This document shows positions 1-6,307 of a DNA stretch of 11,351 bases, piece by piece. Origin of the DNA: Deltaproteobacteria bacterium (GTDB taxonomy: Bacteria > Myxococcota_A > UBA9042 > DTJE01); NCBI GenBank assembly GCA_013151875.1, contig JAADHL010000174.1, forward strand, positions 1 to 11,351. The letters are read 5' to 3'. The position numbers were made by a program, and so were the translations under genes. Positions within the stretch are counted from its first letter, which is position 1. Every line of letters begins with the position of its first letter. The notes beneath the pieces are model-generated. The model had not been told where the DNA came from. It ran no database searches and saw only the letters and a program-made list of their open reading frames with translations.

Positions 1-158
1 ATGGCCTTGTCCACCACGAATGTACCGTGGTCGACGGCGGCCCGGGTCATCATGATCCGGGAGTTTTCCGATGGATTGTTCAACCCCCCGAAATAGGGGA
101 ATGGATACAGATACAGGACCGCGATGCCCGCGAAGACGGCGATTACGCGTGGGTCCAT
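1..158 (-). CDS. N-terminus of a GT-C/GT39-like membrane glycosyltransferase (partial)
   Basis: Only the first 52 codons lie in the window; the gene continues past the left edge. Seen: ATG at 158-156, then MDPRVIAVFAGIAVLYLYPF, a first membrane segment of about 17 residues, followed by FGGLNNPSENSRIMMTRAAV and DHGTFVVDKA. A membrane helix followed by an N-P-x-E-N-x-R loop and a 'TRAxVxxGTFxxD' stretch resembles the first periplasmic loop of dolichyl-phosphate-mannose mannosyltransferase-type (PMT/ArnT-like, GT-C fold) proteins, where acidic residues of this loop bind the lipid-linked donor. The assignment is by resemblance only. The gene would begin 5 bases after the restored stop of the YfhO-like gene (TGA 166-164), with a GAGG about 3 bases before the ATG. 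As the bases stand it is in frame with that upstream gene, so a fusion cannot be excluded. Confidence 0.6.
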   Translation of the reverse strand, partial: MDPRVIAVFAGIAVLYLYPFPYFGGLNNPSENSRIMMTRAAVDHGTFVVDKA

Positions 159-163
159 CAACC

Positions 164-1922
164 TCAAGTGAGGCCCCTCTGCTCCTTTGGGAAACAATGC
201 CCCTTTTTTTCGTTCGCGCCCGCCGAACCAGAACACGGCCGCGAGTACGGCAAGCACCGCCGCGAGCACAGCCATGCCGTCAAAGACCTTTTGCGCGGAA
301 TACGAAACCGTGGCCGCGCGCTTTCCACCCGGCAGGTCCAGGGACAACAGACCGCCGCGGTTCTTCAGTTCACCAACGTCGGTCCGCCAGTTCGGGTCGA
401 AGTTCGACCTGAATACGACGCGCGCTGGTCCCGGGGACGACACCTCCACCACCATACGGTTGGGGCTCCAGGATTTCAGGACGACCTTGGCGGCCCGCGG
501 CTTTTCAACGACCGCCACGTCCTTCATGGCGGCCAGCTTCCCGATCGGGAGGCGCGTGTGAGACGTGGCGATCAGTTCGTTCCTGCACGAAAGCGTGCCA
601 CGGTTCATGCGCACGTAGGTCGCGAACTCGTGGTGCGCGGCCGCGTCAATGGTGAAAGTCGGCTGCCGGACCACATTGGGAACCGGCTGGTTGGGAATCG
701 TGTTAAGGACCTGATTCGAAAACACGACAAGGTCCACGGCCGTAATCAAAAGGAGCAGCCATTGGGCCCATATGAGGGAACTTGACCGGCCATGTTTCGA
801 AACCGACGACGATTTTCGCCCCAGTTCGTCCAGCATGCCGGAGGCAGCGATCACGAGGGCAAGGGTCACCAGCATCGAATAGCGCCCCGGCACCCGCAGG
901 CTGTCGAACACGGGGAAGTGGCGCAGCAGCTCCCATGGAGACAGGGGACCGTGGGAACCCAACATGACGGCGCCGCTGACCAGCAAAAGAACCAGCCAGG
1001 GCAGATTCCTTTTGAAACGAATGGTGAAGGCGGCGGCGGCCAGGGCCACGGTGAGGGGTCCGATCCACGCACCGTATTCCCCCCACCATCCGTATTTCAG
1101 TGCAGGATGGACCGCCCTGTCCACCATGTAGGGAAAAAACCTGCGGTCAAAGAACATGCGCAGCAGGTCGGATATGCCCAGTGCATCGTCGGTGGGGGGA
1201 AGGGACCGCTGATGATCCATCCAGAAGCCCAGCATGGGCACCAGCTTGGGCGCCGCCAGCAGGACGCCCACCGAGAGGATCAGGGCCAGGGAAGCCAGGG
1301 CCCTGAACGCCAGGCGTCCCTCGAAAAACCGGTACGCGGCGTAGCAGCCCAGGAAAAACGCGCCCATCGGCGCCCCGTAGGTGCCGCCCTCGATGAGGGT
1401 CAGGGCGAAAACCGCGGCCCCGGCAAGCGCAAAGCGCAGGTCGTTCAGGGAACGGATGTAGAAGGCGAGCAACCAGGGCAGGAACTGGAATGTCAGCATG
1501 GTGAACTGACCGCCCTGGACAATCCAGGCGAACCGCGAACCGAGGGCAAAAGCGACGGGCAGGAACAGGGTGGCAGCGCCCCTGAAGCCCAGGGTGCGAG
1601 CCAGGTACCATCCGCCGGCAAGCCCGGCGAGGATGTGCGCCAGGACGTATATTTTCATGCCCGGCACGGTCCCGAACAGAAGGACCGGCAGAAAGAACGG
1701 TGACAGGTAGGGCGTCTGGGGGTCCGCGTGCAAAGGAACGCCGCCGCACGTGTAGGGGGACCATCCCGGGAACTGGCCGTACTCCATGATCGAGGTGCGA
1801 CCCGCCTCGAACAGGTACTGAAAATATCGCCAATCAAGGGAACCGTAGGTCTGGGTCGGCGCTGTCAGGTGCGGCAGATAGAAAAGGACGCCGGCGGCGC
1901 ACAGCACGACCAGGGTCGCCAC
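164..1922 (-). CDS. YfhO-like polytopic membrane protein
   Basis: Translated directly on the minus strand, one frame is open from just after the TGA at 1973-1971 to the left edge. The protein has about 12-13 hydrophobic segments. An early loop reads DWRYFQYLFEAG, then QFPGWSPYTCGGVPLHADPQ, the 'P.W.P...GG.P' pattern of YfhO-like (PF09586-type) membrane proteins, which are linked to glycosylation of lipoteichoic acid or other envelope polymers. Further marks are SLRVPGR before a TM segment, a soluble C-terminal beta-type domain (VVFRSNFDPNWRTDVG) and a last TM ending WFGGRERKKG. The start is uncertain: no ATG lies between the upstream stop and the first TM. GTG at 1922-1920 is the conservative choice; non-ATG starts up to 16 codons earlier are possible. 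The end assumes one extra A in the A7 run (204-210 on the plus strand). With six A the protein ends ...KEQRGLT at TGA 166-164, about 585 aa. Without that correction the frame reads on into the next gene. Confidence 0.75.
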
Positions 1923-1970
1923 GGGGCCGCGCAGGATGGATTGTTTGTCGCCTTCAACCAGGATAACGCC

Positions 1971-3639
1971 TCAACGAGAGGGTACGGTGTCTCTTTGGTC
2001 AGCGGCGCCTCTCGGCATGGCGCCGTTCGAGCCAGGTTCGCCCCTGCGCGGGGACGGGATCGCATCCAGTCCACCCGGCCTGGGCAGCGGCCCCAGGGAT
2101 ACGCGATAAACGATCCAGTCAGCCACGTCGCCGACCGGGTCCAGGACATCAATTACCGACCGGATGTTCGGCATGGAGCTCTTTCTCATCAGCACGTAAT
2201 CATAGTACCGCCAGGCAGGGCTCCTGGTGAAGTTGACGGGGACCTTGGGCGGGACCATGCCCGGCCTGAACTGGACCGGGTTGTGCGGGTACTCCGCGAA
2301 CTGAGTGTCGGTAATTCCGCCGCGTTCAATCATGTAGAACGAGTGCAGGTGCCAGAATGCCCCGTAGTCCGTGGTTCGGCTCTCCTGGTTGTACAGCACC
2401 TTCAGCAGACGCTTGCCCCCGTCCACATGCCGGAAAACAGACGGAAAATCATCAAGTTCACGATCCTCTTCGTGAAACCCGTACCAGAGGTTGCCCAAGG
2501 TGGCGAGCTGCACCCCCACCAGGATCGCAACGGCCGACCATTTGACCCGCCTGGGCATTCCCTCGAAGCCGACCCAACCAAAGAAAAAAAGCAGGGCGAA
2601 AACAATATGCCTCAACGACACTATGGACTGGGCCTTGATGTGCTCGGGCAGGGCCAGGACCGAGACGGCAAGCACGAGGGTCAGCACCTCCAGGTCGAAC
2701 AGGGCCAGCTTGCGCCTGGAGCCGGCTGGGATGCGTGGCGCTTTACGGCCCATCAGCAGGACAAAAAACACCAGCATCAACACCAGGAACAGGACGTCGT
2801 CCACGTCGGACCTGAAATAATCGGCGATGAAATGAAAGAAGTGATTCACGACGTAACTGGACTGGTAATAGGTCGCGTCAAAGAACCTGTCGAGGGACCC
2901 AAACGTCATGCCTGACGTGGAAGGGGTGTGCCGGATGAAATAGACCACGAACCACGGAACGAAAAAGACCAGGGACGGGATGACTGGCCAGGTGCGCAGG
3001 GCCTTGCCCCACGGCGTGCCGGGGCGATGCAAGTATCCACAACGTAAAGCACAGCATCCCCATCAGAAGGTAAATGTGCGCGTGAACGAAAAAGGCCAGG
3101 ACAAAGGCCGCGGCCGACAACCATCCGTGACGGCTGAAGGGCGCGTCGATCGGCTCGTCCATGAAACGGCGGTACGCCCCAACCCCTGCCAGCAGCAGGG
3201 GCATGCCCATCACAAAGGCCACGAATCCGTACGCGAACATCGCGTTGTAAGTCAGGGGAAACGCGAACAGCGACAACCATTTCGAACGACCGAACGAGCG
3301 CAAAAGATACAGAAACGACAGGGGAAACGTCAGGATGTAGATGGACAGGACAACCTTGTTCGCCGTCTCCAGTTCAAACAGGTAGGACAGCCAGCTCGTC
3401 ACGTAGTAATAGGCCAGATTCGGCTTGGGCGTGGACGGCAAAAGAAAATAATCGGGATAGACCGAGCCGGGCGCGCGATAGTTGTGGATCACGTCCACCA
3501 GGGCCAGGTGCTGCCATATGTCCTGCATGGGCGGGATGCGAACCGACCAAAGAGGAATCAGCGACAAAAGCGACAAAAGGACGAACAGGACCAAAAAAAA
3601 CAGTCCGCTCGCGCGCCGGTTGTATGGCAGGCCTCCCAT
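1971..3639 (-). CDS. GT-C-like polytopic membrane protein, frameshifted
   Basis: Two overlapping frames together make one membrane protein. The N-terminal half (from ATG 3639-3637, MGGLPYNRRASGLFFLVLF) has TM segments near residues 11-31, 96-114, 122-157 and 173-203. Its first outer loop carries PPMQDIWQHLALVDV (36-50), a D-x-x-x-H arrangement reminiscent of the first loop of GT-C enzymes. It then runs out of frame. The C-terminal half, in the next frame, resumes with TPWGKALRTWPVIPSLVFF, several more TM segments, and about 150 soluble residues (GAFWHLHSFYMIERGG and following), ending at TGA 1973-1971. Removing one base restores exactly 556 codons including the stop. Candidate sites are the C4 run 3007-3010 and the G4 run 3021-3024. 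The family is not recognised; neighbours suggest envelope glycan assembly. A TTG start at 3669 is possible, but nothing supports it. Confidence 0.7.
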
Positions 3640-3648
3640 CGCGGCGGG

Positions 3649-3654
3649 ATTATA
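3649..3654 (-). promoter_or_regulatory. Candidate -10 box (TATAAT), near-leaderless
   Basis: The minus strand reads TATAAT followed by CCCGCCGCG and the ATG at 3639-3637. A perfect sigma70 -10 this close to the start codon would put the transcript start at or within a few bases of the ATG, so the mRNA would be leaderless or nearly so. No Shine-Dalgarno sequence precedes the ATG, which fits. The -35 region is poor (GGTCCC at 17 bp spacing), so this is a moderate call. Confidence 0.4.
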
Positions 3655-3701
3655 TAGGAGTTTAGACAAAAGGGACCGTTACGGGAGCGGGACGGGCACG
3701 A

Positions 3702-4256
3702 CTAGCAGATACCGCCGGCTTTCCAACTGTCCAGGTTCTGCTTGCACACGTTGTCGTCGCCCAGTTTCACGGCAGCGTCGCACGCGGGCTTGATGGCATC
3801 CATGACCTTGTCGCAGCAGGCCTTGAGCGCGTCGCAGTTGGCGCCGCCGTTGCCGCCCGTGGTCTTGCAGACTGGTTGGTCGCATGAAGCGGCCATGACG
3901 CAGGTGCCGATCGCGGCAATAGCGTCCTGGCAATCCTGGGTGGCGTCCGCCAGGCACTTGGTAAAGCAGGCCGTGTCCCCGCACTCGCAGGCGATATTGC
4001 ACGTCATGTAGTCCTTGCACTTACCGCCCCAGTTGCCGTTCATGAAGTCGTCGCCGAGCATGTCCTTGTATTCGGCGTCGCACGCCTTGGTTACGCAGTC
4101 GGTGTACTCGTCGACGCCGGTGCATTCCTGACCCGTCCCGCCGTAGCAGTTGCCGAACTTGTCCTTTGTCGCTCCGCTCGATGTCGAAGACGAGCCGCTG
4201 TCGCTGCCGCACCCGGCAAGCGCCAGCACTACCATGCCAATAAACAATTTCTTCAT
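3702..4256 (-). CDS. Cysteine-rich secreted lipoprotein, uncharacterised
   Basis: 184 aa from ATG 4256-4254. This start is preferred to an in-frame ATG 20 codons upstream because it follows a strong GGAGGT and begins a classic lipoprotein signal: MKKLFIGMVVLALAGC, lipobox ALAGC, lipidated Cys16. Acylation and export to the outer envelope are therefore expected. After a Ser/Gly linker (GSDSGSSSTSSG) the mature part holds 20 further cysteines, an even number, spaced through an acidic alpha-helical-looking region, for example CKDYMTCNIACECGDTACF and a CC pair in ALKACCDKV, ending in a terminal Cys. This suggests up to ten disulfides. Cys-rich lipoproteins of this style are abundant in Myxococcota and Bradymonadota, but no function is known to me. 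It has its own candidate promoter, and lies 97 bases after the dynamin-like gene and 62 bases before the membrane-protein start. Confidence 0.85.
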   Translation of the reverse strand: MKKLFIGMVVLALAGCGSDSGSSSTSSGATKDKFGNCYGGTGQECTGVDEYTDCVTKACDAEYKDMLGDDFMNGNWGGKCKDYMTCNIACECGDTACFTKCLADATQDCQDAIAAIGTCVMAASCDQPVCKTTGGNGGANCDALKACCDKVMDAIKPACDAAVKLGDDNVCKQNLDSWKAGGIC

Positions 4257-4262
4257 CCCTTG

Positions 4263-4268
4263 ACCTCC
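4263..4268 (-). promoter_or_regulatory. Strong Shine-Dalgarno of the Cys-rich lipoprotein
   Basis: GGAGGT on the minus strand, 6 bases before ATG 4256. It decides the start in favour of MKKLFIG over the in-frame upstream ATG at 4316. Confidence 0.8.
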
Positions 4269-4328
4269 AGAGAAAAACCAGGAATCGCCGTGAATGAACC
4301 GCATCGACGAATCCAAAAACAGGAATCG

Positions 4329-4357
4329 ATTTTATTCCCATTCGGGTTTCAAATCAA
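4329..4357 (-). promoter_or_regulatory. Candidate sigma70 promoter of the Cys-rich lipoprotein
   Basis: Minus strand: TTGATT (4357-4352), 17 bp spacer, TAAAAT (4334-4329). That is 4/6 and 5/6 matches to the consensus hexamers at optimal spacing. The -35 overlaps the stop codon of the dynamin-like gene (4356-4354), so the lipoprotein can be transcribed on its own, with a leader of about 65-70 bases. No convincing terminator separates the two genes, so readthrough from the dynamin gene is also possible. Confidence 0.45.
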
Positions 4358-6069
4358 AATCGGCATGTTTCAATGGCCGCGGAAAGGGCCTCGCGTCGTC
4401 CATTCAGGGCTTCCATTCGTTCCGCAAGCCGGCTTCGATCCCCGGAAACAAGATCATCGGACCTTTGAAGCGCGGTTTGGATACGGGACAGGGCCTCCTG
4501 GGCACGCCGGGATAGATTGGCCCTGAAGGAAATCGCGGTTTCGTTGAGCCGCTGGTGCAGGTCGGCGCGGATCCGCCCCATCTGGAGGTCCATGGCCCTG
4601 GGCAGGTACTTGAGCTGCCTGCGCAGAAAGACCCGCCTGGCGAGGGGGGGCGGCAGCAGGAACGTGGCCCCTTCCAGCAGGTAGTCCAGGTTCGCCCTTG
4701 GCAATCCCATCCGGTAGGTCAGCCTGGATTCCATGGTGAACCCCTCGGTCACGTCGAACCGATGAACCGTCACCCCCAAAAGCTCGGCCACCCTCGAAAA
4801 CGCCTCGTCCACCAGTCTGTTCACGTGACCAAGGGTGCGACCCGAGAGGGCCTCAAAGCCCTCGATCACCGCCGCCTCACGCTCTCTTTGGAAGGGTCTC
4901 AACAGGGTCAGGGCTTCCCGATCCCGGGTAGACTCCAGTTCGCGCTTGAACCTCAGAACCGAGGCGCGCCCTCCCCGCAACCGATCAGCCTCCGCGTTCA
5001 GCGTGTCAAGCAACCGCGCGGTCACATCCGGCAAAAACGTCCTTGATGCGTCGTCGTACTGTGCCATGATCAGACGGCAACCACGGTCGAATATGGCCAG
5101 CGCCTCTTCCTTGCTGGTTTCCAGTTCGCCGGTGATTACCCTTGCATGTTCCAGGGTGTCGCGCAGTTCCTCGCTGCCCCGTTTTGCCGCGGCGGCCTCG
5201 ATGTCCGCGATTGCCAGTTCGTGGGAAAGCAGCCGGCCGACCCGCCTGGCAACGCCCCTCAGGAGTACGTCCTTTCCCCTATCTTTCTGCAGGCCCTGGA
5301 GCCAGGATGCAACCTGATCAACGCCCGTGCCGTCCCAACCTCTGTCCAGCCCTTGCTTCGCCGAGCAGGGGACTATCACCACGTCCTTCCCAAGGACCGC
5401 CTCTACCGCGTTTCGGGTGTAATCAAGGGCCTCGTCGAGTTCGCCGGGATCCAGCCGATCCGTCTTGTTCAACACCACCACGACCTCACCGGCCTGGTCG
5501 CGAACCTCGCCCATGAACTCCAGCTCGCCCGCGCCCACGGGGGGGTCCGCTGACACGACGAAGATCCCCGCGTCTATGTGCCCCAGCCATGCCTTCAGCG
5601 TTTCGGTATTGTGCAAGAATGCCGAACCGGAACCCGGCGTATCTGCCAGCACGATGGAAGGGGCCAGGAGTGTCCCGGCCATCTCGACCTCGACGCGTTC
5701 AACGCCCTTTTCGTTGGCCGGGTTTTCCTTTTCCGCCACACAGGACGCAATCGCATCCAGGGGCATCCTTTCCTCTTGGCCATTGTTCAGAAAGACACGC
5801 GCGCCGTCGGCCGCGCCGGCCCTCACCAGGGTCACCACGGATGTAACCGGGACCACGCCGGTCGGCAGCACCCTGCGTCCCAGCAGGGCGTTCAGCAACG
5901 TGGACTTGCCCCGTTTGAAGTGACCCACCACGACCACGTTGAGCCTGCCGTCGAGCAGACGGCGGCGTTCGTCGGCCAGTTCATCCCTGCATTCCGGGGG
6001 TTCAGGAAGGGCGAGCACCGCGTCGATGCGCCTGGTAAGGTCCGCCGCTTCAAGGCCGATTGCGCGCAT
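4354..6069 (-). CDS. Bacterial dynamin-like GTPase
   Basis: 571 aa with a complete large-GTPase domain: G1 GHFKRGKSTLLNAL (about 49-62, the G-x-F-K-x-G-K-S/T form of dynamins), a likely G2 Thr near 76 (PVTSVVT), G3 DTPG (143-146), G4 NKTD (201-204) and G5 SAK (about 236-238). After it come long charged helical segments (about 270-430) and a short apolar stretch (LLEGATFLLPPPLARRVFL, about 470-490) that may be a membrane paddle. A further coiled-coil-like helix lies at the C-terminus. Dynamin-family proteins bind and remodel membranes by GTP-driven assembly; in bacteria they act in membrane repair, fission or phage tolerance. The start is ATG 6069, with GAGGA 6 bases upstream. No second dynamin gene lies next to it, unlike paired bacterial dynamin or Lea-type systems. 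It faces the FG-GAP lipoprotein gene across a shared upstream region. Confidence 0.85.
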   Translation of the reverse strand: MRAIGLEAADLTRRIDAVLALPEPPECRDELADERRRLLDGRLNVVVVGHFKRGKSTLLNALLGRRVLPTGVVPVTSVVTLVRAGAADGARVFLNNGQEERMPLDAIASCVAEKENPANEKGVERVEVEMAGTLLAPSIVLADTPGSGSAFLHNTETLKAWLGHIDAGIFVVSADPPVGAGELEFMGEVRDQAGEVVVVLNKTDRLDPGELDEALDYTRNAVEAVLGKDVVIVPCSAKQGLDRGWDGTGVDQVASWLQGLQKDRGKDVLLRGVARRVGRLLSHELAIADIEAAAAKRGSEELRDTLEHARVITGELETSKEEALAIFDRGCRLIMAQYDDASRTFLPDVTARLLDTLNAEADRLRGGRASVLRFKRELESTRDREALTLLRPFQREREAAVIEGFEALSGRTLGHVNRLVDEAFSRVAELLGVTVHRFDVTEGFTMESRLTYRMGLPRANLDYLLEGATFLLPPPLARRVFLRRQLKYLPRAMDLQMGRIRADLHQRLNETAISFRANLSRRAQEALSRIQTALQRSDDLVSGDRSRLAERMEALNGRREALSAAIETCRF

Positions 6070-6075
6070 GTCCAG

Positions 6076-6080
6076 TCCTC
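6076..6080 (-). promoter_or_regulatory. Shine-Dalgarno of the dynamin-like gene
   Basis: GAGGA on the minus strand, 6 bases before ATG 6069. An in-frame TGA lies shortly upstream, which rules out a much earlier start. Confidence 0.65.
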
Positions 6081-6156
6081 GTAGCCTGGATAGCAGGGAT
6101 CATCAGCCTTTTCGACGGCGGTTTCGGCGGATCCCATCGCCCGCGTCATCCCGGGG

Positions 6157-6184
6157 ATTATATTCGGCTGAATCGCGGGCGCAA
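6157..6184 (-). promoter_or_regulatory. Candidate promoter of the dynamin-like gene
   Basis: Minus strand: TTGCGC (6184-6179), 16 bp spacer, perfect TATAAT (6162-6157). It would give a leader of about 80 bases before ATG 6069. The -35 matches only in TTG. The following bases (CCCCGGG) resemble those after the TATAAT at 3654-3649. Confidence 0.45.
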
Positions 6185-6213
6185 TGTCATTCGACATCCC
6201 TGCTGGGCAAACT

Positions 6214-6231
6214 GCCTACAACTCGGTAGGC
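6214..6231. repeat. Inverted repeat between divergent promoters, candidate operator
   Basis: GCCTAC, six bases (AACTCG), GTAGGC: a perfect 6-bp dyad in the 238-base gap between the dynamin-like gene and the FG-GAP lipoprotein gene, midway between the two candidate promoters. No T-run follows on either strand, so it does not look like a terminator. An operator for a dimeric regulator is possible but unproven. The rest of 6070-6307 holds only the promoter and ribosome-site candidates listed; I see no gene in it. Confidence 0.35.
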
Positions 6232-6248
6232 TCCATGATGCATGGTTA

Positions 6249-6277
6249 TGTTTCCGTTCCGCTTTTTTGGGTAGTAT
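6249..6277 (+). promoter_or_regulatory. Weak candidate promoter of the FG-GAP lipoprotein gene
   Basis: TAGTAT (6272-6277) is a fair -10, with TGTTTC at 17 bp spacing as a poor -35. It lies about 30 bases before the chosen GTG start and is the best candidate on this strand of the gap. Confidence 0.3.
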
Positions 6278-6295
6278 CCTGTGCAGCAAGGAAAC

Positions 6296-6300
6296 GAGGA
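6296..6300 (+). promoter_or_regulatory. Shine-Dalgarno deciding a GTG start
   Basis: GAGGA ends 7 bases before GTG 6308. The longer frame from GTG 6281 would place this site inside the gene and put charged residues (QQGNEETE) ahead of the signal peptide, so 6308 is preferred. Confidence 0.6.
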
Positions 6301-6307
6301 AACCGAA

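Noticed and set aside
27..785. Plus-strand open frame of 252 codons
   Set aside because: It is antisense to the verified YfhO-like frame and rich in Arg, His, Gly and Pro without any domain; such long frames are common opposite GC-rich genes.
1147..1833. Minus-strand frame of 228 codons
   Set aside because: It is out of frame with the YfhO-like gene, which I translated codon by codon through this stretch without a stop.
792..2915. Long plus-strand open frames (303 and 395 codons)
   Set aside because: They lie opposite membrane-protein genes and have low-complexity Gln/Gly/His-rich composition typical of antisense shadows.
3639..3669. TTG start ten codons upstream of the membrane-protein ATG
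   Set aside because: It has no Shine-Dalgarno sequence, and it would put the TATAAT inside the coding region.
4322..4338. GGAAT...ATTCC hairpin between the dynamin and lipoprotein genes
   Set aside because: A 5-bp AT-containing stem without a T-run is too weak for a terminator, and it overlaps the better promoter call.
5892..6197. Short minus-strand frame beginning 8 bases after a TATAAT, overlapping the dynamin start
   Set aside because: It reads out of frame into the dynamin gene and its product looks unlike a protein there; the ATG at 6069 with GAGGA is the better start. A short upstream reading frame remains barely possible.
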